Below are positions 8,295 to 17,123 of a stretch of 64,000 nucleotides of DNA, piece after piece. Each line of letters opens with the position of its first letter. Within the stretch, counting starts at the first letter, position 1. This DNA is from an uncultured Lachnospiraceae bacterium (GTDB lineage: Bacteria > Bacillota > Clostridia > Lachnospirales > Lachnospiraceae): the NCBI GenBank assembly GCA_910587095.1, contig CAJUMJ010000009.1, positions 1-64,000 of the forward strand, in the 5' to 3' direction. The translations under genes and the position numbers were made by a program. The notes beneath the pieces are model-generated. The model searched no databases. It was not told where the DNA came from and saw nothing but the letters and a program-made list of their open reading frames with translations.

Positions 8295-9563
8295 TTACCT
8301 CGCTTTCCGGTTGGCCCATACTGCCTTTTGGCTTGTAGACCTCCCAAAGTTAATGATCTTGCCGTCCTGGTCTTTGACGGCGTATACCTGTGTCCGGGCC
8401 GAATCGACCGCCCGGCCGGTCTGCCTGCAAAAGTCTTTCATTTCTGCCTCTATGCGTTTCAGATTGACGCTCTCGGAGGAAAAATCCTCTTTCATGGCAT
8501 TTTCAAGCGTGGCATTTGGAGCCGCCTTTGCCGCAGCGTCATATCCAGCTAACAGGGTTTTGGACGCCCTGATTTTCCTCTCATACTCCCTCTGTTTCTG
8601 GGTACATTCATACTCCGTCAGGGTGATTTCCTCTCCGTCCGCCGTCTTGTAGGTGTGTAACCTCTTCGCGTACCCGTCCAGGACGGCTTGACTGTATGCA
8701 GGTTTTGACAGTCCAGGAAAGAACATGTGGAAACTGTGCCTGCAATTCCAGCCGCACAATCCCCCGCCCTGGCCGTACCCGGTGGCGTCAACAAACTGGC
8801 GGTAGCGCTTATCCTTTCCGGATATGCAAAAGACCTGGCCTTGCCAGCTCTCATGATTGTTGTATCCAATTCCGGTATTCCTGGCACCCGCATGTGCCGT
8901 TGTCTCGTAATAATCGCACCCCACTTCATCAGCATACATTTCCGTAAGTGTGCCTGCTGTCTGGTTTACGCCTGTCAGCAGAGCCCTCCGGACCGCAACA
9001 TCCAGTTTTGAAGAGTGGCCTTTTCGGAAAAGAACCGTGCCGCCGTCCATGGCCGCCGTCCTGATTGCCTGCCTCATGGCCTCCTGGTATGAAAATGTAC
9101 CAGTGGCCACCTGCATATACGCAAGGTTCGTGGCCTCATAGAATAGGTTCTGCGCCGTGGACGCCGTTGTCAGTGTGAGATTGCTCAAATCCCCCTGCGT
9201 CTTTTGGACTGCCGCCGCAAGCGTCTGTATCATGGCCGGTGACTGTTTCAGCTCGATAGGAGCCAGGCCAGCCATAGAGCATATGTCGCTCTCGTAATTG
9301 ATTGACTTGACTCCGGCCTCATTGAAGAGCTCCCGGATGTAGGCATTGGAAAAGCCAGTGATCCGGGCAACCTCTTCCGTTATCTCGTCCATGAGTTTTC
9401 CGGCCTCCTGAACCTGCGTTATCTGGTGCATGGAAGAGGCCGTAACCCTGCCGGTCTTTGCTATCCTTTTGGCAAGGCACTCCACAACTGACCGTGACAG
9501 GATATCGTATATTCCCACAATGGTACTCTCACCGCATGATTCCAGATATTCAGGTGTCAGCAT
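8295..9563 (-). CDS. Phage minor head (minor capsid 2-type) protein
   Basis: A 422-residue protein directly after the portal gene. It shows the minor capsid 2 family pattern: a helical N-terminal half (MLTPEYLESCGESTIVGIYD), then DEVGCDYYETTAHAGARNTG, SWQGQVFCISGK and GLCGWNCRHSFHMFFPG in the second half. This Cys/His-rich C-terminal region is the conserved core. In related phages it is associated with the portal inside the procapsid. Ribosome binding site is a GGGGG-type sequence 8 nt from ATG. No truncation is apparent. Confidence 0.82.
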   Translation of the reverse strand: MLTPEYLESCGESTIVGIYDILSRSVVECLAKRIAKTGRVTASSMHQITQVQEAGKLMDEITEEVARITGFSNAYIRELFNEAGVKSINYESDICSMAGLAPIELKQSPAMIQTLAAAVQKTQGDLSNLTLTTASTAQNLFYEATNLAYMQVATGTFSYQEAMRQAIRTAAMDGGTVLFRKGHSSKLDVAVRRALLTGVNQTAGTLTEMYADEVGCDYYETTAHAGARNTGIGYNNHESWQGQVFCISGKDKRYRQFVDATGYGQGGGLCGWNCRHSFHMFFPGLSKPAYSQAVLDGYAKRLHTYKTADGEEITLTEYECTQKQREYERKIRASKTLLAGYDAAAKAAPNATLENAMKEDFSSESVNLKRIEAEMKDFCRQTGRAVDSARTQVYAVKDQDGKIINFGRSTSQKAVWANRKAR

Positions 9564-9574
9564 ATCGGCACCCC

Positions 9575-11047
9575 CTACTCTTCCGGTGGATAGTTGCCAC
9601 GATTACCGGGCCCGCCCTTTGGCGGTATCAACTCGCCGTTATCGGGAATCAGGTCAAGCGCTTCATCCTCTGTGCATCCAAAATACCAGGCATAGAATTT
9701 TTCTATCTTGTATTTTCCCGCCATGACCATTGACCAGCGGCGCTGATACTCCAAATTGGTATCCTCCAGAACACCGTCACCCCAGGTCACGGCCTTTTCA
9801 GATTTGCCAGCCGGTGCCAGACCGTACAGGGTACAGAGAACGTCCATAGCGTATATGAGGCGGTCAAACCCGGAATCCCATGCGCTCTGCATCCGGGAAA
9901 CCACCGTGAATGACCTCTGCTTAGATGTGCGGATTTCCTCCGCCGTCTTTTCGATCTGCTGCGGGTCCGATATGGTTCCGTAAGACAGGCCGCAAAGGAA
10001 CTCTATGCGCTGGAAATACTTATTCAGGCCGGAGAAAAGACTGTTATCCCGGATTGTTGGCGCATACTCTTTCATGTATGAGCCGGTTCCCGCCTCCTTA
10101 ATGTCAAAATCAAAAGTACGGTACAGCCGCTCTTTCCCCTCCGGAAGAATGACGTTTCCTTTCTTGTCAGTCTCGAATATGTCCTCGGATGCGTGGACTG
10201 CCGCCTCTGTAGCAAAATACTCCCAGAGTATGCGGGAGAATTGCCGGTCTGCCTGCTCGATTACCTCTATTGCCCTGGAAAAAACAGAGGCCCCCAACGG
10301 GGAATAGGTATCAATGTTATTCGCCCTGGGAACCTTTATATACACAAAGAGCGGGTGATCCACATTCTGAATCGTAACCGGCTCCTCTGAAAGACCCGCC
10401 CAATCCTCTACCTCCGACAGAGGAACCACGGTCATGAACGGGTGTTGTGCGCTGATGTAATCATCATCCGATATCTGGTAATTCAGCTTTTCGGAACGAA
10501 ACGCATGGTTTGTTATCGTGTAGTCCGTTCCGACCAGGGAATGACATTCCAGCCTGGTATACAGATAATCGCCCTGGCGTTTCGTGTCAACGAATATCCC
10601 GCCTGTGATTTCTTTGCTGCTGGTGTAGGCAGTAGGGAAAAACCTGTCTGCCTGGGTAAAGTCTATGTTGATAGTCTGTCCGGAAACGTATGGTTTCAGG
10701 CATATACCGCCTTTAGCGCAGTACAGCTCAACGTGATCTGAAAGACTGGTGAAATTGTCCTTTATCTGCTGGTTGATATAATCTCCCCTGGCGCTCCCTG
10801 ATACCTCAATACTGAACTCTGTCAGAATGAGCCTTGCCATTTCCTCCGCTATGGCGGCGGGGAGATTCAAGGGAATCACATCAGCTTTGCCCCCACGCCA
10901 TGGGGGATTGTTGCAATACATCTGGCTCCAAAGTTCGATAGCACGCTCCATGACTACGGAAGTAGCGATAGAAACGTGCAGTTGTTTCTCGATATTGTTT
11001 TTGGGCGTCAGCTTATTCCATGCGCTCCTTAGAAAATCTATTACCAT
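9575..11047 (-). CDS. Phage portal protein (SPP1 gp6-like)
   Basis: A 490-residue protein. The ATG at 11045-11047 (MVIDFLRSAWNKLTPKN) follows GGAGG and lies just past the terminase stop, so it is preferred over an upstream in-frame ATG inside the terminase gene. Features fit SPP1-type portals: an early VVMERAIELWSQMYCNNPPW segment, a strand-rich wing (IFVDTKRQGDYLYTRLECHS), and the crown/clip helices with LCGLSYGTISDPQQIEKTAE followed by RTSKQRSF. It forms the dodecameric DNA gate and docks the terminase. Confidence 0.88.
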   Translation of the reverse strand: MVIDFLRSAWNKLTPKNNIEKQLHVSIATSVVMERAIELWSQMYCNNPPWRGGKADVIPLNLPAAIAEEMARLILTEFSIEVSGSARGDYINQQIKDNFTSLSDHVELYCAKGGICLKPYVSGQTINIDFTQADRFFPTAYTSSKEITGGIFVDTKRQGDYLYTRLECHSLVGTDYTITNHAFRSEKLNYQISDDDYISAQHPFMTVVPLSEVEDWAGLSEEPVTIQNVDHPLFVYIKVPRANNIDTYSPLGASVFSRAIEVIEQADRQFSRILWEYFATEAAVHASEDIFETDKKGNVILPEGKERLYRTFDFDIKEAGTGSYMKEYAPTIRDNSLFSGLNKYFQRIEFLCGLSYGTISDPQQIEKTAEEIRTSKQRSFTVVSRMQSAWDSGFDRLIYAMDVLCTLYGLAPAGKSEKAVTWGDGVLEDTNLEYQRRWSMVMAGKYKIEKFYAWYFGCTEDEALDLIPDNGELIPPKGGPGNRGNYPPEE

Positions 11048-11051
11048 GTGC

Positions 11052-12458
11052 TTATCGCCTCCTGTCCGTTTTCTTCTTGATATATTTCTTATAGTCTCGC
11101 TCATACGAATACTCAAAAGCGTCAAGCGAATCTATGTCACTGGTGCCATCGTCCAGACGTTCCAGTTCTGTATTCTTCGGATTCCAGACCGCCATACTGA
11201 TAGCTGATGTAAGCGTCTCGCAATCCTCCGTATAAAGAAACCGGTCTTTTGCCGTGAGCGTTGTCAGGGTAAAAATCCGGTCTGTGATCTGTCTCTTTAA
11301 TGCGTCCCTGGGCCGCAAGTTTCCCAGCTCATTCTCCACGAGTGCGGATTCAAGCCCCCTTATGAGAACCTGTTCTGCAGAATCGCAGTAAATATTGGTG
11401 ATGTACCCATACAGGCTTAGAATCATCCGTACAAAATCCAGAAACATCCTTGCCAGGTCTGCCGGGTCCGTGTCCGTGGCGTCATGCCATTCAGACGCAA
11501 GAGCAATCAGTTTTTCATATCCCAGCGTGGGAGCCGTTGCAACAAAGGCATGGCCGGAGCCATTACCCCCAAAGTCAACGCCTACATTGATTTCCAGAAG
11601 CTCGCCTCTCTTGTTCATCTTCTGGACGTCCTCACGCTTTATAAAGAATTTCCCGTCTTTTGCGGTGATTGACGCCGCCAGCTTTGGATATACAAGCCCC
11701 TCTGCAATACTTCTTTTCCCCAAGATATCCCGCAGGTACCAGATACTCGCCATATCGTACTGACTTATGATTTCCTCCAGACGTTCCTCGGTAATGGTGA
11801 TGTTATCGAAGATTGTCATAGCCTGGTAGTTGAATCCGCCTTTCAGTTCCCCCTTTTCCGCTTTTTCTGCGTACTTGTCGATATACTCCGTATAGATCGG
11901 AGCCTTTGGGTGTGACGGGTTCAAATCCCAGAATATCTTTCTGCGCTTTGCCGCAAGCTGACGGTTGAACGCCTCCTTTATGGTGTTATCGTGGTGCAGG
12001 TTTATCTCCGTGGCTATCCACATGCCGTAAGAGTTACCACGGATTTTCTTAAAACTGTCCGCTTTGGAGCCGCCAGCAAAAATGACTATCCGCTCCCGGC
12101 CTCCCGTGTATGGGCCTCTTATCCGCAGACAGTCATTGTCCTTATATTTCCCCCACCGGCACTGACCACGGAAGATATATTCCAGGCCGAAACCGTTGGC
12201 GTCACCGATATTCAGTTTTGCGTTCGCTATGGTGGAGCCCGTTGCCAGGTGGAACTTATCGGGCGTTGTCATGAGCTCATGAGCAAAGGCAAACACATTA
12301 TCAATCGTCTTTCCGGAACGAACCGCCCCCTCCAGGATATTGAATGTGCAATACCGGCAGGCCCGGATGTATTCTTTGTGCTTATCCCCAAACCGGAAAT
12401 TGATTGTCTTTCGCTTTTTGAGAGGCTTTCCGTCCTGGCTATTCTTCACCGTATACAT
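11052..12458 (-). CDS. Terminase large subunit
   Basis: A 468-residue packaging ATPase/nuclease. The Walker A-like P loop EGAVRSGKT is at about residues 43-51. The coupling/Walker B region follows near SYGMWIATEINL. The RNase H-like nuclease domain begins at INVGVDFGGNGSGHAF (around residue 290) and holds further acidic residues at NIYCDSAEQ. It overlaps the small subunit gene by about 20 nt and is followed at once by the portal gene. It cuts concatemeric DNA and drives it through the portal. Length and order are normal. Confidence 0.92.
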   Translation of the reverse strand: MYTVKNSQDGKPLKKRKTINFRFGDKHKEYIRACRYCTFNILEGAVRSGKTIDNVFAFAHELMTTPDKFHLATGSTIANAKLNIGDANGFGLEYIFRGQCRWGKYKDNDCLRIRGPYTGGRERIVIFAGGSKADSFKKIRGNSYGMWIATEINLHHDNTIKEAFNRQLAAKRRKIFWDLNPSHPKAPIYTEYIDKYAEKAEKGELKGGFNYQAMTIFDNITITEERLEEIISQYDMASIWYLRDILGKRSIAEGLVYPKLAASITAKDGKFFIKREDVQKMNKRGELLEINVGVDFGGNGSGHAFVATAPTLGYEKLIALASEWHDATDTDPADLARMFLDFVRMILSLYGYITNIYCDSAEQVLIRGLESALVENELGNLRPRDALKRQITDRIFTLTTLTAKDRFLYTEDCETLTSAISMAVWNPKNTELERLDDGTSDIDSLDAFEYSYERDYKKYIKKKTDRRR

Positions 12459-12969
12459 CAGCCTCTACCTCCTCCAAATCCTCAACCTCTTTGTTGGTTC
12501 CTGAATCACGCTCCTTTTTATACTCGAACTCTTCACGCCGTAGCTGTAAGGTCTGCTGCTGTATGCTTTCTTCCCGGTTCATACGTTCAAGCTCCGTTGC
12601 CAGCCGGAGAAATTCTTTCACATCTTTTGGCGTCATTTCCTCCGGTTTAATCTTTTCCAGCGCCTCCATAGCTTTTCTCTGTAATTGCAACGACATTTTG
12701 ATGTGGCGGTCTTGCATCTTTTTCCGCTCGGAAACCGCCTGTTTTCTGGCCTCTTCCGCTATGCTGGCATCATAAGCGTCTGCCCTGGCCCGCCAGTCAT
12801 ACTTCAACTTCCAACGGTGGCAAAGAGTACCACTTTTATTCAACTGTCTCGCAACCGCTGAAATTGTCCTCTTCTCCCCCATGTCACGGTAGGCAGCAAA
12901 GGCTTCAAAGGCGGGGCCGCTCTCTCCGGGCTGGCGTTCCCATGCTTCTCTGTCATTGTCCTTTGACAT
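12439..12969 (-). CDS. Terminase small subunit
   Basis: A 176-residue protein directly upstream of and overlapping the large terminase gene. The N-terminal half contains a helix-turn-helix (RTISAVARQLNKSGTLCHRW, around residues 34-53) followed by WRARADAYDASIAEEA. The C-terminal half is a long charged helix for oligomerisation (RREEFEYKKERDSG). It recognises the packaging site and recruits the ATPase subunit. Ribosome binding site AAAGGAGG. Confidence 0.88.
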   Translation of the reverse strand: MSKDNDREAWERQPGESGPAFEAFAAYRDMGEKRTISAVARQLNKSGTLCHRWKLKYDWRARADAYDASIAEEARKQAVSERKKMQDRHIKMSLQLQRKAMEALEKIKPEEMTPKDVKEFLRLATELERMNREESIQQQTLQLRREEFEYKKERDSGTNKEVEDLEEVEADVYGEE

Positions 12970-13001
12970 ATCTGCCTACCTCCTTTCCGCTGGTGATCTG
13001 C

Positions 13002-13727
13002 CTATTTTATGGCAACCCACCCACAGAAATTCAGGCACCGCCAGAACATATCCACCTTGCCGAACCCCGCTTCATGCAGCATATCCACATTCCACTCCGC
13101 TTTGAGTGGGGATAATACGTTTTCAAGGCTCCTACGTTTCTGCATAATCTTTTCATCCGAGTACCCGTTCATGCGCTTCATCCGGTAGTAGAGCTCCACT
13201 TCCAGATCGTCCGTGCCCTCGTCTGCGATTATCTTCTCGACAAAAAGAAAAGCCCCTCCGGGATTCAAGGCTCTGTAGATATCGTTTATCATCCGCTGCC
13301 TGTATGCGGTCGGCATAAACTGCATTGACAGCACCGACAGTATGAGGCTCTGGTTCTCAGGTATCATCTTGTCATAGAAATTGCCCGGCTCTATCTCCAC
13401 ATGCCCGCTTTCTATCCCCTCTCTGAACTTCTCCCTGCACACTTCCAGCATGGCCTCCGAGTTGTCGCAGAGGAAATACCGGTTATCTCCCTGGTGCTTT
13501 CTGTAGAACGGTTCCACCGCAAGGCCGGTTGAACATCCGATATCCGTGATCCACGTTCCGGGGGTGATGAACTTCTCCCCCAGCTCGTATATGAGGCCCC
13601 TCATGCTTTTATAGTCCGGTATGCTTCTTTCCAGCATATCCGCAAAGCACCTGGCAACCTCGCTGTCAAATTCCCATTTATCCTTTGGGGTAACGTTATC
13701 CACCCCGTTATCCTGTCTAATCCCCAC
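13002..13727 (-). CDS. SAM-dependent methyltransferase (CmoA-like fold)
   Basis: About 241 residues from a GTG at 13725-13727, chosen because AGGAGG lies 9 nt upstream; longer starts run through the preceding gene. Class I methyltransferase motif I is ITDIGCSTGLAVEPF, followed by FLCDNSEAMLEVCR (ribose-binding acidic loop) and LNPGGAFLFVEKII. Overall it resembles carboxy-SAM synthase/tRNA-uridine methyltransferase relatives often carried by phages. The substrate cannot be read from sequence. It overlaps the ParB-methyltransferase gene upstream and is followed by terminase, placing it in a putative DNA or nucleotide modification block. Confidence 0.78.
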   Translation of the reverse strand: MGIRQDNGVDNVTPKDKWEFDSEVARCFADMLERSIPDYKSMRGLIYELGEKFITPGTWITDIGCSTGLAVEPFYRKHQGDNRYFLCDNSEAMLEVCREKFREGIESGHVEIEPGNFYDKMIPENQSLILSVLSMQFMPTAYRQRMINDIYRALNPGGAFLFVEKIIADEGTDDLEVELYYRMKRMNGYSDEKIMQKRRSLENVLSPLKAEWNVDMLHEAGFGKVDMFWRCLNFCGWVAIK

Positions 13728-14154
13728 TGTCCTTGCCCTCCTTTTTCGGAATCTCGGCTCCCAGCCTCTTTCCAAATGCCGCCCTCGCCCTCTGCGACAG
13801 GCCCATTGTCGTACCGTCCGGGTACGGGAGCTCAAATTCAAAATCCAGAGCCTCCCCCAGCTTTTTCAGATCTATCACCGGGCGGCTCGCCTCCAAATAC
13901 CAAAAGCGGCATATCATATCTACACGGTCAATGCTCTTAAAGCTCCAGCCGAAGATATCCCGCAATTCCTCCTGGGTGTGCCCTTTCTGCACTTTGGGAT
14001 GTTTCGAGATATCCCCCAGGATAGTATTTGGCTCATAGTCCAGATCGAATGTCAGGCGGGCGTTATTGGTAACGCTGTGCTTCTTTGTCAGGACGAACTG
14101 CTGTGACTGGTTGCTCTGGCACCAGCAGACCACCTTTCCTTTCGGCGCACACAA
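13717..14154 (-). pseudogene. Out-of-frame C-terminal part of the ParB-methyltransferase
   Basis: This 145-codon frame begins inside the preceding gene at a TTG with no Shine-Dalgarno and reads CAPKGKVVCWCQSNQSQQF, then TFDLDYEPNTILGDISKHPK. That is what the methyltransferase domain upstream needs after its final core helix. Joining the frames at about 14,150 by skipping one base gives a continuous ALLCAPKGKVVCWCQ junction. It is therefore best seen as the 3' portion of one gene split by a single-base change, or less likely expressed by a +1 shift. If translated alone it would be a 145-aa fragment lacking the SAM site. Confidence 0.7.
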
Positions 14155-15280
14155 GCAAGGCCGCCGCTATCCTGGCAATCATGATACGGTCCGCCATGAA
14201 CGGCACGGAATTGAACACGCTGGAAATGAACACGGACGTATACTCCACCCCGCTTTCCACTTCATCCAGGAACTTTCGGGCAATCTCGATACTCTTCTCC
14301 TTATGCACCTGATCCCCCGTGGTAACAAAATAAGGCTCAAAAGCTGATACAAATAAACCGGCCTCCCTCAACGTCCGTGTATTGTTCAGCTTTCCAGCCC
14401 CAAAGTCCACGATCTTGTCTCCATACTTGCGTACCCATGCCGCCAGGGTATCTCCCTCCAACTTGAAGAAATCCCTGCCGTTGTTGTTGGGGAAAAGACC
14501 TTTGAAAAAGCCGTCACCCAAAGCGCAGTTGCCCTCGGTGTCCGTCTCCCTGGTATTCCTTTCCCGCATGAAACTGTTATACCGCAGCACATCCGCATAG
14601 CTGGACTCCATGGAGAAATCCATAGACAGGAGATTGAGCATAGCCGCCGCAAGCTCCCTCTGCGCTCCTGATACCTGTACGCACTTCACGAACCGGCGCT
14701 TCGCCTCCGCCGCCACCTGCAATCTCCCTATGCCGTTCACCACGGCCATATCCTGGTCTACCACAATCGGCATCACCACGCCGAACCGGTTTTCCAGCGT
14801 CTTAGCCAGGGCTTTCATGTGCCCGTCAAATTCCCGGTGGTTCTTCTTTGCCAGCTCTACGGTATCCACCCTCCGGGTGTGCATACAGGGAAAAGCCGCC
14901 TCGCTGTCCGGCTCAATGTCCGGGAGCCCTGCGCTTATGCCCTCGATATCCATATTGTAAAGCCGGTTTTTGATCTTCCCGCAAGTGTCCTGTTTGTGGA
15001 GGTCGTTTGTGGCCCTGTTAAACAGGATATTGACGGTTTTTCTTTCATTAAGGTCTACTATATCCACATACTCCACGGGAACCCGTGTATAGCCCATACG
15101 GGCCGCTACAAGACAACGCTGGTGCCCGGATAATATCTCCCCGCTGGTATCCGCATATACCGGGAGAAGAAATCCCAGCTTTTTCAGGGAGAGCTCCGTC
15201 AGTGCCAGCCTCTTTTCATCATTCCGGCGTGGATTGTACTCTGACGCCTGTATTTCCTTTATCGGTACTAACTTAATCAC
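14063..15280 (-). CDS. ParB-domain / SAM methyltransferase fusion, frameshifted near its 3' end
   Basis: A 405-codon frame from GTG (AGGAGG at good spacing). Residues 1-90 are a ParB/sulfiredoxin-like domain (EIQASEYNPRRND, GEILSGHQRCLVAARMGYTR). A second ParB-like segment follows (FGVVMPIVVDQDMAVVNGIG). The C-terminal half has methyltransferase motif I KIVDFGAGKLNNTRTL and later VFISSVFNSVPFM. The last about 30 codons (AERKGGLLVPEQPVTAV) are out of frame: the true C-terminal domain continues in the frame at 13717-14154. Such ParB-methyltransferase fusions occur near phage terminase genes and are thought to modify DNA. Here the product may be inactive, or the frameshift may be a sequence error. 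Confidence 0.75.
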   Translation of the reverse strand: MIKLVPIKEIQASEYNPRRNDEKRLALTELSLKKLGFLLPVYADTSGEILSGHQRCLVAARMGYTRVPVEYVDIVDLNERKTVNILFNRATNDLHKQDTCGKIKNRLYNMDIEGISAGLPDIEPDSEAAFPCMHTRRVDTVELAKKNHREFDGHMKALAKTLENRFGVVMPIVVDQDMAVVNGIGRLQVAAEAKRRFVKCVQVSGAQRELAAAMLNLLSMDFSMESSYADVLRYNSFMRERNTRETDTEGNCALGDGFFKGLFPNNNGRDFFKLEGDTLAAWVRKYGDKIVDFGAGKLNNTRTLREAGLFVSAFEPYFVTTGDQVHKEKSIEIARKFLDEVESGVEYTSVFISSVFNSVPFMADRIMIARIAAALLVCAERKGGLLVPEQPVTAVRPDKEAQRYQ

Positions 15281-15896
15281 TTAGAATCCTCCTTTGCAAC
15301 TCTTCTTTGATTTCGGACGGCTCGAATATGCCCTTGTCCCTGATATCCTCCAGGAGCGCATAATATTCCGGCGCCTTTACGGTAAAGGAATAGCTGCCTA
15401 TCTTTATCACCGTACTTACATCCCGCATATCGCCGTCCGTCTCCTGGCCTGCCTCTGCATCCGCATCATCACCGCCGCCCACGAAATCATCCGTGGCGCT
15501 TTCCAGGTATTTATCCAGGTCAACCTCCCCGTCCATGAATCCGGTAGGAAAGACGGATATATCATCATCCCCCAGGAGTGCGGCCAGCTTTTCCATATCC
15601 CAATCGCCTTTGATCTTATTCAGGGCCAGGCAAAGAACCTTTTCCCTGTCCTCGTCCGGCTCGTTTATCATGACGCACTCCACTTCTGCAGCACCCGTAT
15701 CCTTTAGCACCTGCAATCTCTGGTGCCCTCCGACCAGGCGCATATTGTGTTCATTGACAACCAGGGGCTCAATGAATCCAAATTCCCGGATGCTCGCCTC
15801 TATCTGCTCATACTCCGGCGATCCTTTTTCCAGCCGCACACGGGGATTGAACTCACTTTCCCGGATATCCTCAATCTGTATTTTCCTGATTTCCAT
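15273..15896 (-). CDS. ParB-like nuclease-domain protein (second tandem copy)
   Basis: About 207 residues from ATG at 15894-15896; a TTG six bases upstream is an alternative. The ParB/sulfiredoxin-like core is IREFGFIEPLVVNEHNMRL followed by VGGHQRLQVLKDTG. Its C-terminal tail (SYSFTVKAPEYYALLEDIRD) parallels the tail of the upstream neighbour, which shows that the two genes are paralogues in tandem. It overlaps the downstream ParB-methyltransferase start by 8 nt. ParB-like phage proteins may bind DNA, hydrolyse CTP or act as nucleases; which applies here cannot be told. Confidence 0.75.
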   Translation of the reverse strand: MEIRKIQIEDIRESEFNPRVRLEKGSPEYEQIEASIREFGFIEPLVVNEHNMRLVGGHQRLQVLKDTGAAEVECVMINEPDEDREKVLCLALNKIKGDWDMEKLAALLGDDDISVFPTGFMDGEVDLDKYLESATDDFVGGGDDADAEAGQETDGDMRDVSTVIKIGSYSFTVKAPEYYALLEDIRDKGIFEPSEIKEELQRRILSD

Positions 15897-16506
15897 TCCC
15901 AAACAGCCTCCTTTTCAGCTCTGCCTCTACTTTCTCCTTTGAAAAGCCTACCTTTTCCCGGACGTCTGCCATCATGTCCTTGTACGGGCCGTTGGGAATC
16001 CGGAACGTGTACTCGCCCACGATACAGGGCACGCCCTCTTTTGTATCCTCTTTCTTTCCCACGCTTTCCACATCCGGCGCCTCCCCGCCTCCGATTTCCT
16101 CCTGGAGCTCTCCCAGCAGATCGGCAATTTCATCATCAGAGAATCCCGTTGCCAGGATATCAACCGGCGAATCCCTTAGCTCTTCCAGGATATCCGCCAG
16201 GGCTCCGTAATCCCACTGGCCGCTGATCTTGTTCAGGGCGATACAGAGGGCCTTTTCCCTCTCCGGCTCCATGTCAACGATAACAACCTCCGTTTCCTCC
16301 ACGCCCTCCGCCAGCATGACGTTTAGCCGCTGGTGTCCGCTTACCAGGGTACCGGTTCTTTCGTTCACAATCAGAGGAACCACCAGACCGAACTCGTCAA
16401 TACTGGCTTTCAGTGCCTTGTATTCGTGATCCACTTCCGTCAGGCGCACTCTCGGATTGTATTCTGCAGGCTTGATATCTTCCAGCCTCATAACCTTACT
16501 TTCCAT
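15871..16506 (-). CDS. ParB-like nuclease-domain protein (first tandem copy)
   Basis: A 211-residue protein. The ParB-type motifs are DIKPAEYNPRVRL at the N-terminus and LVVPLIVNERTGTLVSGHQR around residues 40-60, then ALCIALNKISGQWDYGALAD. The linker is acidic (GGGEAPDVESVGKKEDTKEG) and the C-terminal part (CIVGEYTFRIPNGPYKDMMA) matches the same part of the next gene. It is the first of three consecutive ParB-domain genes. Ribosome binding site GAGGG. Probably part of a DNA modification or packaging-signal module; function is inferred from linkage only. Confidence 0.75.
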   Translation of the reverse strand: MESKVMRLEDIKPAEYNPRVRLTEVDHEYKALKASIDEFGLVVPLIVNERTGTLVSGHQRLNVMLAEGVEETEVVIVDMEPEREKALCIALNKISGQWDYGALADILEELRDSPVDILATGFSDDEIADLLGELQEEIGGGEAPDVESVGKKEDTKEGVPCIVGEYTFRIPNGPYKDMMADVREKVGFSKEKVEAELKRRLFGNGNQENTD

Positions 16507-16601
16507 GCCTTTTCCCTCGCTTTCTCAATTTTGGCATAAAAAAACAGCGCATCCGCAAATACGCTGCTTTCTTACCTGTGTTGCGGCCGGTCCGCTCCCT
16601 C

Positions 16602-17123
16602 TCAACCGAAGAGGGATAACTGCTCCGGTTCCGGCTCTTTCTGCTTTATCTCGTGGTAGCTGTCCGCACTCTTTATGAACTTATCATAGGGAGCCGCCTC
16701 AATCCCGTACCTGCCGTACATGGTTCTCGTCCTGGGATTGCTCTCTACCGCATAGAACTGAATCGGATTCATACCATGTTTCGGGAACACGAACCTTTTC
16801 AGTGCCGACTCCTTAAATACGGGCGGTTCAGCGTTGAAGTCATTGAAATAATATTCCTCCGGCTGCCAGCCGGTCTTGCGGAGAATATTCTCCATGGTGG
16901 CTTTCATCTGGTAGTCCGGTCTGGCCGTTATGATGATAACGTAATCGCCCCTGACCGCCTCGATCAAATCCCTCCGGTATTCCTCGTACTGCATCCGCTT
17001 TGTAAAGGGCCGCAGCATACGGGTTTCCTGTTGGTTTCCGACCAGGGTATAATTCAGGTCAAGCAAACAAATCCTCCTACCGTCTGCCACCTTTGACAAC
17101 TCGCCGCTCATTACTTCACTCAT
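16602..17123 (-). CDS. HAD-like phage protein with C-terminal sliding-clamp-like motif
   Basis: About 173 residues; the ATG at 17121-17123 (MSEVMSGELSKVADG) has AAAGGAG at 7 nt and is preferred over an upstream ATG. HAD motif I appears as LLDLNYTLVGN, where the second aspartate is replaced by Asn. Motif II is IIITARPDYQM. The motif IV region reads FYAVESNPRTRTMY rather than a double Asp. Catalysis may thus be altered or lost. The protein ends EPEPEQLSLFG. QLSLF matches the consensus bacterial beta-clamp binding motif, suggesting recruitment to replication forks. It follows the ribbon-helix-helix gene and precedes the ParB genes. Confidence 0.65.
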   Translation of the reverse strand: MSEVMSGELSKVADGRRICLLDLNYTLVGNQQETRMLRPFTKRMQYEEYRRDLIEAVRGDYVIIITARPDYQMKATMENILRKTGWQPEEYYFNDFNAEPPVFKESALKRFVFPKHGMNPIQFYAVESNPRTRTMYGRYGIEAAPYDKFIKSADSYHEIKQKEPEPEQLSLFG

